Shown here: piece by piece, positions 1 to 12,839 of the stretch
How positions within the stretch are numbered: position 1 is the first letter of the stretch
Layout of the letters: each line of letters begins with the position of its first letter
DNA from: Micromonospora nigra
Lineage (GTDB): Bacteria; Actinomycetota; Actinomycetes; Mycobacteriales; Micromonosporaceae
Length of the DNA stretch: 64,000 nt
Direction of reading: 5' to 3'
NCBI RefSeq assembly: GCF_900091585.1
Contig: NZ_FMHT01000003.1
Span: forward strand, 5,351,001 to 5,415,000
Program-made: the position numbers and the translations under genes
The notes under the pieces: generated by a model
The model's database searches: none
Told to the model about the DNA's origin: nothing
Seen by the model: only the letters and a program-made list of their open reading frames with translations

Positions 1-20
1 GAACACCGAGGGGCGCGCGA

Positions 21-3410
<3,390 letters not shown>

Positions 3411-3441
3411 CCGGGGCCGCCCGCCGGCGGAGGTGCCGACG

Positions 3442-4482
3442 GTGATCTTCGAGCGGGTGGTGCGTCCGCGGCTGTTCCGCCTCGGCGGTGGGGACGCCGA
3501 GGCGGCGCACGAGTGGACGCTGCACCGGCTGGCCGCGCTGTCGCGGCGACCGGCCGCGCTCGCCGCCCTGCGGGCCCGTTACGCCGTGCGGGCTCCGCGC
3601 GAGGTGTTCGGGGTGCGGTTCCCGAACCCGGTGGGGCTGGCCGCGGGGATGGACAAGGACGGGGCGGCGTTGCCGGCCTGGCCGGCGCTGGGCTTCGGCT
3701 TCGTGGAGGTCGGCACGGTCACCGCCCATCCGCAGCCGGGTAACCCGCGCCCCCGGCTGTTCCGGTTGCCGGCCAGTGAGGCCGTGGTCAACCGGATGGG
3801 CTTCAACAACGCCGGGGCGCAGGCCCTGGCGGCCCGGCTGGCGGCCCTGCCGCGCCCGCTGGGGGTGCCGTTGGGCATCTCCCTGGGCAAGTCCAAGGTG
3901 ACGCCGTTGGACGAGGCCGTCGAGGACTACCTCGCGTCGTACCGGGCGTTGCGCGGGTACGGGGACTACTTCGCCGTCAACGTCTCCTCGCCGAACACCC
4001 CGGGGCTGCGCTCGTTGCAGGACCGGACCCACCTGGACGCCCTCCTGGCGGCACTGGTGGGGGAGAAGCCGGTGCTGGTGAAGATCGCCCCGGACCTGAC
4101 CGAACCGGCCGTCGCGGAGCTGCTGGAGGTGTGTCTGGCCCGGGGCGCCGCCGGGGTGATCGCCACCAACACCACGCTGGGCCGCGACGGGCTGGCCACG
4201 GCCGACCGGGGGCGCGGCGCCGAGACCGGCGGGCTGTCCGGTCGGCCGCTGACCGGCCGGGCGCGGGAGGTGGTCGCGTTCGTGCACCGCGAGACGGGCG
4301 GACGGCTGCCGGTGATCGGGGTCGGTGGGATCCTCGACCCGGACGACGCCGCACGGATGTTCGACGCGGGAGCGAGCCTGGTGCAGCTCTACACCGGCTT
4401 CATCTACCGGGGCCCGGCCCTGCCCCGGGCGGTGGCCCGCGCGGCCGCGGGTGCGGCGCCGGACCGGGTCGGGGGCCGGTGA
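3442..4482 (+). CDS. pyrD: Dihydroorotate dehydrogenase, class 2 (quinone-dependent)
   Basis: Oxidises dihydroorotate to orotate with FMN and passes electrons to membrane quinone. The 346-aa product has the class 2 N-terminal amphipathic stretch ([20 protein letters not shown]) that docks to the membrane. Substrate/FMN motifs follow: [34 protein letters not shown] and the late IGVGGI. A longer reading reaches back into carB, but GTG at 3442 has GGAGG at 3429-3433 with 8-nt spacing and gives the expected N-terminus, so I start there. It lies 31 nt after carB and 120 nt before bioA, on the same strand. Confidence 0.94.
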   Translation: MIFERVVRPRLFRLGGGDAEAAHEWTLHRLAALSRRPAALAALRARYAVRAPREVFGVRFPNPVGLAAGMDKDGAALPAWPALGFGFVEVGTVTAHPQPGNPRPRLFRLPASEAVVNRMGFNNAGAQALAARLAALPRPLGVPLGISLGKSKVTPLDEAVEDYLASYRALRGYGDYFAVNVSSPNTPGLRSLQDRTHLDALLAALVGEKPVLVKIAPDLTEPAVAELLEVCLARGAAGVIATNTTLGRDGLATADRGRGAETGGLSGRPLTGRAREVVAFVHRETGGRLPVIGVGGILDPDDAARMFDAGASLVQLYTGFIYRGPALPRAVARAAAGAAPDRVGGR

Positions 4483-4602
4483 GCGCCGCCCCCGGCGCGA
4501 CACGGGGCCGGCGGGCGGTCGGCGTCCGCCGGCCCCGGTGGCGTACCCCCGCGTGGCCCCGCCCGGTCGCCGGGCCCGCGACGGCTCGGGGAAGGAGCGC
4601 CG

Positions 4603-5877
4603 GTGACCCCGGAACAGATCGAGTCGGCTGACGCCGCCCACGTGTGGCATCCGTACTCGGCGGTGCCGCCGGCCGTGCCGCCGTACGTGGTCGACGGGGC
4701 CGAAGGGGTGCGGCTGCGGCTGGCTGACGGCCGGGAACTGGTCGACGGCATGTCGTCGTGGTGGGCGGCGATCCACGGCTACCGGCACCCGGTGCTGGAC
4801 GCGGCCGTCACCGACCAGCTCGGCCGGATGAGCCACGTGATGTTCGGCGGGCTGACCCACGAGCCCGCGGTGCGCCTGGCCCGCGCCTTGGTGGAGCTGA
4901 CCCCCGACGGCCTGGAGCACGTCTTCCTGGCCGACTCCGGGTCGGTCAGCGTCGAGGTGGCGGTGAAGATGTGCCTGCAGTACCAGCGCGCCACCGGCCG
5001 GCCTGAGCGGCGCCGACTGGGCACCTGGCGGGGCGGCTACCACGGCGACACGTTCCACCCGATGAGCGTGTGCGACCCGGAGGGCGGGATGCACCACCTG
5101 TGGGGCGACGTGCTGCCCCGGCAGGTGTTCGCACCGGCCCCGCCCGCCGGGTTCGACACCCCGCCCGACGCGGCGTACGTCGCGGCGCTGGAGGCCGCCG
5201 TCGAGCGGCACGCGCACGAGCTGGCCGCGGTGATCGTCGAGCCGGTCGTGCAGGGCGCCGGCGGGATGCGCTTCCACCACCCCCACTACCTGCGGGTGCT
5301 GCGCGAGGTCACCCGGGCGCACGGCGTGCTGCTGGTGTTCGACGAGATCGCCACCGGGTTCGGTCGCACCGGCACGATGTTCGCCGCCGAGCACGCCGGG
5401 GTCGCCCCGGACGTGATGTGCGTCGGGAAGGCGCTCACCGGCGGCTACCTCACCCTCGCCGCGGCGTTGTGCACCGCGGAGGTCGCCCGGGGGATCTCCG
5501 CCGACGGCGTCCTGGCGCACGGGCCGACCTTCATGGGCAACCCGCTCGCCTGCGCGGTCGCCAACGCCTCCCTGGGGCTGCTGGCGGTCGGGGACTGGCC
5601 CGGGGACGTGCGGCGGATCGAAGCGGGCCTGCGGGCTGGTCTGGAGCCGCTGCGCGGGGCTCCCGGGGTGCGGGACGTGCGGGTGCTCGGCGCGATCGGT
5701 GTGGTGCAGCTGGACCACGAGGTGGACCTCCCGGCGGCCACGGCCGCAGCGGTGGCGCACGGGGTCTGGCTGCGCCCGTTCCGCGACCTGGTCTACACGA
5801 TGCCGCCGTACGTCACCGACGACGCCGACCTGGCGCGCATCGCCGCGGGCGTCACGGCCGCCGTCGGGGCCGGCTGA
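4603..5877 (+). CDS. bioA: Adenosylmethionine-8-amino-7-oxononanoate aminotransferase
   Basis: PLP-dependent transaminase of biotin synthesis: converts KAPA to DAPA with S-adenosylmethionine as amino donor. At 424 aa it is full length. BioA-specific features are WHPYS near the start, [32 protein letters not shown], the PLP-Asp region [15 protein letters not shown], the Schiff-base lysine in [25 protein letters not shown], and a terminal [14 protein letters not shown]. The GTG start has AAGGAG at 4592-4597. No other biotin gene is in the window. It sits between pyrD and pyrF and is probably co-transcribed with the pyrimidine genes, an unusual place for it. Confidence 0.92.
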   Translation: MTPEQIESADAAHVWHPYSAVPPAVPPYVVDGAEGVRLRLADGRELVDGMSSWWAAIHGYRHPVLDAAVTDQLGRMSHVMFGGLTHEPAVRLARALVELTPDGLEHVFLADSGSVSVEVAVKMCLQYQRATGRPERRRLGTWRGGYHGDTFHPMSVCDPEGGMHHLWGDVLPRQVFAPAPPAGFDTPPDAAYVAALEAAVERHAHELAAVIVEPVVQGAGGMRFHHPHYLRVLREVTRAHGVLLVFDEIATGFGRTGTMFAAEHAGVAPDVMCVGKALTGGYLTLAAALCTAEVARGISADGVLAHGPTFMGNPLACAVANASLGLLAVGDWPGDVRRIEAGLRAGLEPLRGAPGVRDVRVLGAIGVVQLDHEVDLPAATAAAVAHGVWLRPFRDLVYTMPPYVTDDADLARIAAGVTAAVGAG

Positions 5878-5941
5878 CGCCCGGGGCGGCCCCGGCCACG
5901 GGCGGCGACCGCCGTTCCGTCAGACAGAGAGAGGCACTGCG

Positions 5942-6781
5942 ATGGAGAGCTTCGGCGCCCGGCTGCACCGGACCGTGACCGAACGGGGTCCGCTCTGCGT
6001 GGGCATCGACCCGCATCCGGGGTTGCTGGCCCGCTGGGGGCTCGACGACGACGTCGACGGGCTGGAGCGGTTCGCCCGGACGGTGGTGGAGGCCCTCGGG
6101 GACCAGGTCGCCGTGATCAAGCCCCAGTCGGCGTTCTTCGAACGGTACGGCTCCCGAGGAGTGGCCGTTCTTGAGTCAATTATCCGACAGTTGCGAGATC
6201 AGGGCGCTCTCGTCCTGCTCGACGTCAAGCGCGGCGACATCGGATCGACCGTCCGGGCGTACGCCTCGGCCTACCTCGACCCATCCAGCTCCCTGTATGT
6301 CGACGCGGTGACCGCGAGCCCGTATCTGGGCGTGGGGTCGCTCGCCCCGATGTTCGAACTGGCGGCCGAGCACGGCGGCGGGGTGTTCGTGCTGGCGCTG
6401 ACCTCCAACCCCGAGGGCGCCGCCGTGCAGCGGGCGCACGGGGCGGACGGACGCACTGTCGCGCAGACGGTCATCGACGAGATTGCGCAGCTCAACGCGG
6501 GTGCCGATCCGCTCGGCAGCATGGGCCTGGTGGTCGGGGCGACCATCGGCGAGACCGGGCACGACCTGTCCGCCGTCAACGGTCCGCTGCTCGCTCCCGG
6601 GCTCGGCGCACAGGGTGCCACCGCGGCCGACCTTCGGGTGGTGTTCGGCTCCAGCCTGCCGTCCGTGCTGCCCTCGTACTCCCGGGAGATCCTCTCCGCG
6701 GGCCCCGACCCGCAGGCCCTGCGGGCCGCCGCCCACCGCGCGGCGGGCGAGTGCCGGGCCGTTCTCGGCGGTTCCTCCTGA
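5942..6781 (+). CDS. pyrF: Orotidine 5'-phosphate decarboxylase (long subfamily)
   Basis: Last step of UMP synthesis: decarboxylates OMP to UMP. The 279-aa length and motifs (LCVGIDPHPGLL, VAVIKPQSAFFERYG, VLLDVKRGDIGST, DAVTASPYLG) match the longer PyrF subfamily found in actinobacteria and myxobacteria. The active-site Asp-x-Lys-x-x-Asp motif is DVKRGD. The start is ATG at 5942 with GAGAGAGG upstream; in-frame sequence further upstream belongs to the bioA region in another frame. It completes the carB-pyrD-bioA-pyrF series. Confidence 0.94.
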   Translation: MESFGARLHRTVTERGPLCVGIDPHPGLLARWGLDDDVDGLERFARTVVEALGDQVAVIKPQSAFFERYGSRGVAVLESIIRQLRDQGALVLLDVKRGDIGSTVRAYASAYLDPSSSLYVDAVTASPYLGVGSLAPMFELAAEHGGGVFVLALTSNPEGAAVQRAHGADGRTVAQTVIDEIAQLNAGADPLGSMGLVVGATIGETGHDLSAVNGPLLAPGLGAQGATAADLRVVFGSSLPSVLPSYSREILSAGPDPQALRAAAHRAAGECRAVLGGSS

Positions 6782-6823
6782 CTGATTGCTCGGTCACTTT
6801 GTGGTGATCATCGCGCGTCCACG

Positions 6824-6852
6824 TTGCCGAAATCTCCGTCTACCGCTAGTTT
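6824..6852 (+). promoter_or_regulatory. Probable promoter of mihF
   Basis: TTGCCG (6824-6829), a 17-bp spacer, then TAGTTT (6847-6852): a good match to actinobacterial housekeeping -35/-10 spacing. A start near 6859 would leave a leader of about 90 nt before mihF. The surrounding bases are the most AT-rich of the pyrF-mihF gap. Judged by eye only. Confidence 0.5.
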
Positions 6853-6948
6853 TCCCCGCGCTGGGAACCCCTTGGTTCACAGCGACACCACGTTTCACAG
6901 ATGCGGCGGTGCGTCCCGCCCGTCGCGATAGGGACCTGAGGAGAACTG

Positions 6949-7266
6949 GTGCCGCTCCCGTCACTGACCCCCGAGCAGCGCGCAGCCGCGCTGGAGAAGG
7001 CTGCGGAGATCCGCAAAGCCCGTGCCGAGCTGAAGGAGCAGCTCAAGCAGGGCAAGACCACCCTCGGAGCCGTCCTCGAGCGGGCCGAGTCCGATGATGT
7101 CGTCGGCAAGCTCAAGGTGTCCGCCGTGCTGCAGGCGATGCCGGGTATCGGCAAGATCCGGGCCACCCAGATCATGGAGAAGCTCAAGATCGCCGACAGC
7201 CGTCGCCTGCGTGGCCTCGGTGAGCAGCAGCGCAAGGCCCTGCTTGGGGAGTTCGCCGCCAACTGA
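6949..7266 (+). CDS. mihF: Actinobacterial integration host factor (mIHF/sIHF)
   Basis: Nucleoid-associated DNA-bending protein peculiar to actinobacteria, unrelated to enterobacterial IHF. The 105-aa protein has a charged N-terminal helix (EQRAAALEKAAEIRKARAELKEQLK) and a C-terminal H2TH-type DNA-binding part with VSAVLQAMPGIGKIRATQIMEKL and the terminal RLRGLGEQQRKALL. The GTG start has GAGGAG at 6938-6943. It sits between pyrF and the guanylate-kinase-like gene, its usual actinobacterial position. Confidence 0.95.
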   Translation: MPLPSLTPEQRAAALEKAAEIRKARAELKEQLKQGKTTLGAVLERAESDDVVGKLKVSAVLQAMPGIGKIRATQIMEKLKIADSRRLRGLGEQQRKALLGEFAAN

Positions 7267-7291
7267 GGTCGGCAGCGTGTAGAAACAAGCA

Positions 7292-7825
7292 GTGAGCTTG
7301 GATGACGAGGCGCGCCCGGCGGCTCGGCTCACTGTCCTGGCCGGTGCCTCCGGTGCCGGCACGGAGAGTGTCGTCGAGTTGGTCCGGGCGCGTTCTCCGT
7401 CGGTGTGGACGTCCGTGCCGGTGACCACCCGGCCCCGGCGACCGCACGAGGTGGACGGGGTGCACCGGCACTTCCTCACCCCGGTCGAGTTCGACCGCCG
7501 GCTGGCCGCTGGCGAGCTGTTGGAGTGGAGCCGCCTCGGCACCCACCGACGGGGCACCCCCGTCGGGCCGCTGCGGGAGCGGCTCCGCGTCGCGCAGCCC
7601 GTCCTGTTGCCGCTGGACCTCACCGGGGCGCTGCTGGTGCGGGCCGCCCTGCCGAACGCCTGTCTGGTGCTGCTGCACCCGCCCGGCCGGATCCCCCGGG
7701 CGGCTCGGGACGCGGGCTTCGACCACGCCGTGCCGCACGACCTCACCGAGCGGGCCGCGGCGGAGCTGATAGGCTTTCTCGGTTCTTCCTTTCTGGCTCC
7801 GGCCCGACCGCGTCCGCGCGGTTGA
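7292..7825 (+). CDS. Degenerate guanylate-kinase-like protein (P-loop Lys lost, LID shortened)
   Basis: Sits where gmk normally lies (mihF-gmk-rpoZ) and aligns over its length with guanylate kinase: TTRPRRPHEVDGVHRHF matches the GMP-binding segment and GELLEWSRLG the region after it. The 177-aa protein lacks key features. The phosphate-binding loop reads GASGAGTES, with Thr where the Walker A Lys belongs. The usual YGT is RRGT. The roughly 30 residues forming the LID are missing between LLHPPGR and the last helix (FDHAVPHDLTERAAAEL). It is unlikely to be an efficient GMP kinase; a true gmk should exist elsewhere if this reading is right. The reading frame is intact with normal high-GC codon use, so it appears maintained. 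GTG start, weak ribosome binding site. Confidence 0.8.
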   Translation: MSLDDEARPAARLTVLAGASGAGTESVVELVRARSPSVWTSVPVTTRPRRPHEVDGVHRHFLTPVEFDRRLAAGELLEWSRLGTHRRGTPVGPLRERLRVAQPVLLPLDLTGALLVRAALPNACLVLLHPPGRIPRAARDAGFDHAVPHDLTERAAAELIGFLGSSFLAPARPRPRG

Positions 7826-7876
7826 GCGCCAGCACCGCGTTCACGCGGTCCGTGCGAAAGACGCAGAGGTTAATTC

Positions 7877-8140
7877 GTGGGATCCATCGCCAACCCCGAA
7901 GGCATCACCAACCCGCCGATCGACGAGCTCCTCGAGAAGACGACGTCGAAGTACGCGCTGGTCATCTTCGCCGCCAAGCGGGCGCGTCAGGTCAACGCCT
8001 ACTACAGCCAGCTCGGTGAGGGCCTGCTGGAGTACGTCGGCCCGCTGGTCGAGACCACCCCGCAGGAGAAGCCGCTCTCCATCGCCATGCGCGAGATCAA
8101 CGCGGGTCTGCTCACCGCCGAGCCGACCGACCAGCCGTAG
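7877..8140 (+). CDS. rpoZ: RNA polymerase omega subunit
   Basis: Small RNA polymerase subunit that helps fold and retain beta'. The 87-aa protein carries the family core [32 protein letters not shown] and a terminal [11 protein letters not shown]. The GTG start is preceded by AGAGGT. It lies between the gmk-like gene and coaBC, the standard actinobacterial order. Confidence 0.95.
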   Translation: MGSIANPEGITNPPIDELLEKTTSKYALVIFAAKRARQVNAYYSQLGEGLLEYVGPLVETTPQEKPLSIAMREINAGLLTAEPTDQP

Positions 8141-8152
8141 TCCCCGCCCCCG

Positions 8153-9361
8153 ATGCCCGCCCGGATCGTCCTCGGCGTCGGTGGTGGCATCGCCGCCTAC
8201 AAGGCGTGTGAACTGGTTCGGCTGTTCACCGAGTCGGGCCACCAGGTCAGGGTGGTGCCGACCGCGTCGGCGCTGCGGTTCGTCGGCGCGCCGACCTGGG
8301 CCGCGCTGTCGGGCCAGCCGGTCGCCGACGACGTCTGGGCCGACGTGCACGAGGTTCCGCACGTACGGCTCGGCCAGCAGGCCGACCTCGTGGTGGTCGC
8401 GCCGGCCACCGCCGACCTGCTCGCCAGGGCCGCCCACGGTCTCGCCGACGACCTGCTCACCAACACGTTGCTGACCGCCCGTTGCCCGGTGCTGCTGGCT
8501 CCGGCGATGCACACGGAGATGTGGGAGCACCCGGCGACGGCCGCGAACGTCGCCACGCTGCGCGCCCGCGGGGTCCGGGTGGTCGAGCCCGCGGTCGGCC
8601 GGCTCACCGGCGCCGACACGGGTAAGGGACGACTGCCCGACCCCGCCGAGATCTTCGCCGTGGCCCGCCGGGCGCTCAGCCGTGGCCCTGCCGCCCCCGC
8701 CGACCTGACCGGTCGGCACGTGGTGGTCACCGCTGGCGGCACCCGCGAACCGCTGGACCCGGTGCGGTTCCTCGGCAACCGGTCCTCCGGCAAGCAGGGC
8801 TACGCCTTCGCCCGCACGGCCGTGGCCCGTGGGGCCCGGGTGACCCTGGTGTCGGCCAACGTGTCGCTGGCCGACCCGGCCGGGGTCGACGTGGTCCGCG
8901 TCGGCACGACCGAGGAACTGCGGGCCGCGACCCTGCGGGCGGCCGACGACGCCGATGTCGTGGTGATGGCGGCGGCGCCCGCGGACTTCCGTCCCGCGAC
9001 CTACGCGACCGGCAAGATCAAGAAGTCGGACGACGGCAGCGCACCCACCGTGGCGCTGGTCACCAACCCCGACATCGCCGCCGAACTCGGCCGGCGGCGC
9101 CGCCCGGAACAGCTGCTCGTGATCTTCGCCGCGGAGACGGGCGACGCCGAGGCCAACGGCCGGGCGAAGCTGGTCCGCAAGCGTGCGGACCTGGTCGTCG
9201 TCAACGAGGTCGGCGCCGACCGGGTCTTCGGGGCCGACACCAACGCCGCCACCGTCATCGGCGCGGACGGCACGGTCGCCCACCTGCCCGAACGGTCCAA
9301 GGAAGACCTTGCCGACGGGGTCTGGGACCTCGTGGTGTCCCGGCTGACGACCCCCTCCTGA
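8153..9361 (+). CDS. coaBC: Bifunctional phosphopantothenoylcysteine decarboxylase / phosphopantothenate-cysteine ligase
   Basis: Two consecutive coenzyme A steps: joins phosphopantothenate to cysteine (CoaB, C-terminal) and decarboxylates the product to 4'-phosphopantetheine (CoaC, N-terminal). The CoaC flavoprotein domain covers about residues 1-180, with GVGGGIAAYKACELVRL, the flavin-site region VVAPATADLL and PAMHTEMW. The clamp region GRLTGADTGKGRLPDP lacks the ACG of the E. coli enzyme, which as I recall is usual in actinobacteria. The CoaB domain follows from about residue 185 with VTAGGTREPLDPVRFLGNRS and a late KKSDDG. ATG start 12 nt after rpoZ with no clear Shine-Dalgarno, so translation may be coupled. 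Confidence 0.95.
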   Translation: MPARIVLGVGGGIAAYKACELVRLFTESGHQVRVVPTASALRFVGAPTWAALSGQPVADDVWADVHEVPHVRLGQQADLVVVAPATADLLARAAHGLADDLLTNTLLTARCPVLLAPAMHTEMWEHPATAANVATLRARGVRVVEPAVGRLTGADTGKGRLPDPAEIFAVARRALSRGPAAPADLTGRHVVVTAGGTREPLDPVRFLGNRSSGKQGYAFARTAVARGARVTLVSANVSLADPAGVDVVRVGTTEELRAATLRAADDADVVVMAAAPADFRPATYATGKIKKSDDGSAPTVALVTNPDIAAELGRRRRPEQLLVIFAAETGDAEANGRAKLVRKRADLVVVNEVGADRVFGADTNAATVIGADGTVAHLPERSKEDLADGVWDLVVSRLTTPS

Positions 9362-9409
9362 CGGGTGGACCGTGTCTCGACCGTCGCACTGGGTTCAGCC
9401 GGAAGTGAC

Positions 9410-9415
9410 TACACT
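9410..9415 (+). promoter_or_regulatory. Possible -10 box for metK
   Basis: TACACT fits TANNNT and would give a leader of about 29 nt before the metK GTG at 9451. No convincing -35 is visible at 17 bp, and the leader is too short for any known SAM riboswitch. Confidence 0.3.
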
Positions 9416-9450
9416 GCCGCCGAACGACTTTCCGAAAACTTAGGAGTGCC

Positions 9451-10644
9451 GTGACACGCCGCCTCTTCACGTCCGAATCGGTGACGGAGGGCCACCCGGA
9501 CAAGATCGCCGACCAGATCAGCGACGGCATCCTGGACGCCCTGCTGTCGGAGGATCCGCACAGCCGGGTTGCTGTCGAAACGTTGATCACCACGGGTCAG
9601 GTACATGTGGCCGGTGAGGTCACCACCAAGGCGTACGCCGACATCCCGACGATCGTGCGGGACACGATCCTGGGCATCGGCTACGACTCGTCGAAGAAGG
9701 GATTCGACGGCGCCTCGTGTGGCGTGAGTGTCTCCATCGGCGCGCAGTCGCCGGACATCGCGCAGGGTGTCGACAACGCCTTCGAGTTGCGCACGGGCGC
9801 GTCGGAGAGCGCGTTGGACGCGCAGGGCGCGGGCGACCAGGGCATGATGTTCGGGTTCGCCTGCTCGGAGACGCCCGAGCTGATGCCGCTGCCGATCGCG
9901 CTGGCGCACCGGTTGGCGCTCCGGTTGTCGGCGGTCCGCAAGGACGGCACCGTCCCCTACCTGCGGCCCGACGGCAAGACCCAGGTGACCATCGAGTACG
10001 AGGGGCTGCGCCCGGTTCGGTTGAACACGGTGGTGGTGTCCAGCCAGCACGCGGCGGACATCTCGCTGGAGTCGCTGCTGACCCCGGACGTGCGTGACCA
10101 CGTCATCGCCCCCGAGCTGGAGAACCTCGGCCTGGACACCGAGGGGTACCGCCTGCTGGTGAACCCGACGGGCCGGTTCGAGATCGGTGGCCCGATGGGT
10201 GACGCGGGCCTGACGGGCCGGAAGATCATCGTGGACACCTACGGCGGGTACGCGCGGCACGGTGGTGGGGCGTTCTCGGGCAAGGACCCGTCGAAGGTCG
10301 ACCGGTCGGCGGCGTACGCGATGCGGTGGGTGGCGAAGAACGTGGTCGCCGCCGGCCTGGCGGAGCGGTGTGAGGCGCAGGTCGCCTACGCGATCGGCAA
10401 GGCGCACCCGGTGAGCCTGTTCATCGAGACGTTCGGCACGGAGACGGTGCCGGTGGCGTCGATCGAGAAGGCGGTGTCGGAGGTGTTCGACCTGCGACCG
10501 GCCGCGATCATCCGGGATCTGCACCTGTTGCGCCCGATCTACCGGCAGACCGCGGCCTACGGACACTTCGGCCGGGAGTTGCCGGAGCTGACCTGGGAGA
10601 ACACCGACCGGGCCGCCGACCTCAAGTCGGTCGCGGGAGCCTGA
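9451..10644 (+). CDS. metK: S-adenosylmethionine synthetase
   Basis: Forms SAM from methionine and ATP, releasing phosphate and pyrophosphate. The 397-aa protein is full length with the signatures [12 protein letters not shown] near the N-terminus, [10 protein letters not shown], and the Gly-rich loop [16 protein letters not shown]. Start GTG at 9451 with TAGGAG about 5 nt upstream. A strong hairpin follows directly after the stop. Confidence 0.97.
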   Translation: MTRRLFTSESVTEGHPDKIADQISDGILDALLSEDPHSRVAVETLITTGQVHVAGEVTTKAYADIPTIVRDTILGIGYDSSKKGFDGASCGVSVSIGAQSPDIAQGVDNAFELRTGASESALDAQGAGDQGMMFGFACSETPELMPLPIALAHRLALRLSAVRKDGTVPYLRPDGKTQVTIEYEGLRPVRLNTVVVSSQHAADISLESLLTPDVRDHVIAPELENLGLDTEGYRLLVNPTGRFEIGGPMGDAGLTGRKIIVDTYGGYARHGGGAFSGKDPSKVDRSAAYAMRWVAKNVVAAGLAERCEAQVAYAIGKAHPVSLFIETFGTETVPVASIEKAVSEVFDLRPAAIIRDLHLLRPIYRQTAAYGHFGRELPELTWENTDRAADLKSVAGA

Positions 10645-10659
10645 CCGGCACCAGGCGAG

Positions 10660-10693
10660 GCGACCGGCGACCCGCTGACGGGTCGCCGGTCGC
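10660..10693 (+). terminator. Hairpin terminator after metK
   Basis: A perfect 14-bp inverted repeat, GCGACCGGCGACCC (10660-10673) and its complement (10680-10693), with a 6-nt loop, 16 nt past the metK stop. It has no U-tract, as is common for actinobacterial terminators. It ends only 10 nt before the GTG used for priA. Confidence 0.75.
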
Positions 10694-10703
10694 TCGCGTC
10701 TGC

Positions 10704-12623
10704 GTGGACGTCCCGCTGGCCCACCTGGACCGGCCCTTCGACTACCTGGTGCCGGCGACGCTCGACGACGAGGCGACGCCGGGCGTGCGGGTGAAGGTGC
10801 GCTTCGCCGGCCAACTGGTCGACGGCTGGCTGCTGGAGCGCGTCGACGGGTCCGACCACCCCCGGCTGGCGTACCTGGAGAAGGTGGTGTCCCCCGTCCC
10901 GGTGCTCGCCCCGGAGGTGGCCCGGTTGGCCCGGGCGGTCGCCGACCGGTACGCGGGCAGTCTCGCCGACGTGCTGCGGCTGGCCGTCCCGCCGCGGCAC
11001 GCCCGCGTCGAGAAGGAACCCACCTCCGACCCCGAACCCGCCGCCTCCGTCGCCGTCGGGCGCGGTCGGGTCGACGTGGAGGGGTGGGAGGACTACCCGA
11101 CCGGGCCGGCCCTGCTGCGGGCGCTTGTCGACGGGCGGGCCCCCCGCGCGGTCTGGTCGGCACTGCCGGGGGAGGACTGGGCGGCACGGTACGCGACCGC
11201 CGTGGCCGCCGCCGTGGCCGGCGGGCGCGGCGCGCTGGTCGTCGTCGCCGACGGCCGCGACCTGGACCGGCTCGACGCGGCCCTGACCGTCACCCTCGGA
11301 CCGGACCGGCACGTCTGCCTGTCCGCCGCGCTGGGGCCCGCGCGGCGCTACCGGGCGTTCCTCGCCGCCCGGCGCGGCGACGTGCCGGTGGTGATCGGCA
11401 CCCGGGCGGCCATGTTCGCCCCCGTCGCGCGGCTCGGCCTGGTGGCCATCTGGGACGACGGGGACGACCTGCACGCCGAACCCCGGGCCCCCTACCCGCA
11501 CGCCCGCGAGGTGCTGCTCACCCGCGCCCAGCTCGGCGACGCGGCGGCCCTCGTCGGCGGGTACACCCGCACCGCCGAGGCACACCTGCTGGTGGAGACG
11601 GGTTGGGCCCGTGAGGTGGTGGCCGACCGGGCGGTGCTGCGGGCGCGTACCCCCGCCGTCGCCCCGACCGGCGACGATCCGCAACTGGCCCGGGATCCGG
11701 GTGCGGCGACGGCCCGGCTGCCCAGCCTGGCCTGGACGGCCGCCCGGGAGGCGCTGCGGGCCGACCTGCCGGTGCTGGTGCAGGTGCCCCGCCGGGGCTA
11801 CCTGCCCTCCACGGCGTGTGCCGACTGCCGGACGCCCGCCCGGTGCCCGCACTGCGCCGGCCCCCTGGCGCTGCCGTCGGCGGGGGGTGCGCCGATCTGC
11901 CGGTGGTGCGGCCGGGTGGCCGCCGCGTACGCCTGCCCGCAGTGCGGCGGGCGGCGGCTGCGCGCCTCCGTCACCGGTGCCCGCCGAACGGCCGAGGAGT
12001 TGGGTCGCGCCTTCCCGGGGGTGCCCGTGCGGACCTCCGGCCGAGAGGAGGTCCTGGCGGCCGTGCCGGCGGGCGCGGGCCTGGTGGTCGCCACGCCCGG
12101 CGCCGAGCCGGTCGCGGAGTCCGGCTACGGCGCGGTGCTGCTGCTGGACACGTGGGCGCTGCTCACCCGGGCCGACCTGCGGGCCGGTGAGGAGGCGCTG
12201 CGCCGCTGGCTGGCCGCCGCCGCGCTGGCCCGGCCCGCCTCGGCGGGAGGCCGGGTCGTGGTGGTCGCCGACGGCGGACTCGCCCCGGTGCAGGCACTGC
12301 TGCGCTGGGACGCCCCGTGGTTCGCGGCCCGTGAGCTGGCGGAGCGCCGTGAGCTGGGGTTCCCCCCGGCGGTGCGGATGGCCAGCGTGACCGGGGCACC
12401 GGCGGCGGTGGCCGATCTGCTGGCCGGGGCCCGGCTGCCCGACGGCGCGGAGGTGCTCGGCCCGGTGCCGGCCGACGGTGAGCGGGAACGGATGCTGGTG
12501 CGGGTTCCCCGGGGGCGGGCCGCGGAACTGGCCGGGGCGCTGCGCGCGGCGGCGGCGGCCCGCAGCGCCCGCAAGGCCGCCGACCCGGTCCGCCTTCAGG
12601 TCGACCCGCTCGCCCTGTTCTGA
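10704..12623 (+). CDS. priA: PriA homologue, actinobacterial helicase-less type
   Basis: Counterpart of primosomal protein N'. The N-terminal DNA-binding part is recognisable (VDVPLAHLDRPFDYLVP, and AVADRYAGSLADVLRLAVPPRHA). The central zinc-binding region has eight cysteines (CADCRTPARCPHC and CRWCGR..CPQCGG). The helicase motors are eroded: no Walker A lysine is present, and the DEEH position reads IWDDGDDL. Helicase loss is established for actinobacterial PriA, so a structural role is likely rather than unwinding. The start is uncertain: an in-frame family-like SPVARV stretch precedes GTG 10704 and overlaps the terminator, so the true start could be earlier at a non-standard codon. Confidence 0.88.
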   Translation: MDVPLAHLDRPFDYLVPATLDDEATPGVRVKVRFAGQLVDGWLLERVDGSDHPRLAYLEKVVSPVPVLAPEVARLARAVADRYAGSLADVLRLAVPPRHARVEKEPTSDPEPAASVAVGRGRVDVEGWEDYPTGPALLRALVDGRAPRAVWSALPGEDWAARYATAVAAAVAGGRGALVVVADGRDLDRLDAALTVTLGPDRHVCLSAALGPARRYRAFLAARRGDVPVVIGTRAAMFAPVARLGLVAIWDDGDDLHAEPRAPYPHAREVLLTRAQLGDAAALVGGYTRTAEAHLLVETGWAREVVADRAVLRARTPAVAPTGDDPQLARDPGAATARLPSLAWTAAREALRADLPVLVQVPRRGYLPSTACADCRTPARCPHCAGPLALPSAGGAPICRWCGRVAAAYACPQCGGRRLRASVTGARRTAEELGRAFPGVPVRTSGREEVLAAVPAGAGLVVATPGAEPVAESGYGAVLLLDTWALLTRADLRAGEEALRRWLAAAALARPASAGGRVVVVADGGLAPVQALLRWDAPWFAARELAERRELGFPPAVRMASVTGAPAAVADLLAGARLPDGAEVLGPVPADGERERMLVRVPRGRAAELAGALRAAAAARSARKAADPVRLQVDPLALF

Positions 12624-12839
12624 CTGCCGCCGTGGCGGGTCGCCGTAGCGGTGGCACGCCCGGTGAGGTGGGTGTCACCGGCCGTTGACGTGCCGGCCGC
12701 GTCGGGAATGGCGGCGACGCGGAGGTGATAGCATCGCCCGTCAAGCCGGGCGCACGGACTGCGCGACGAGGGCGGGGAAGCGTCGGTGCGGCGCGATGTC
12801 GATGATGTCAATCAGCCGGTGATCAGGGGTGGACCAGTC

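Noticed and set aside
9362-9450. A SAM riboswitch before metK
   Set aside because: The gap is only 89 nt, the predicted transcript leader is about 29 nt, and no SAM-aptamer motif is visible.
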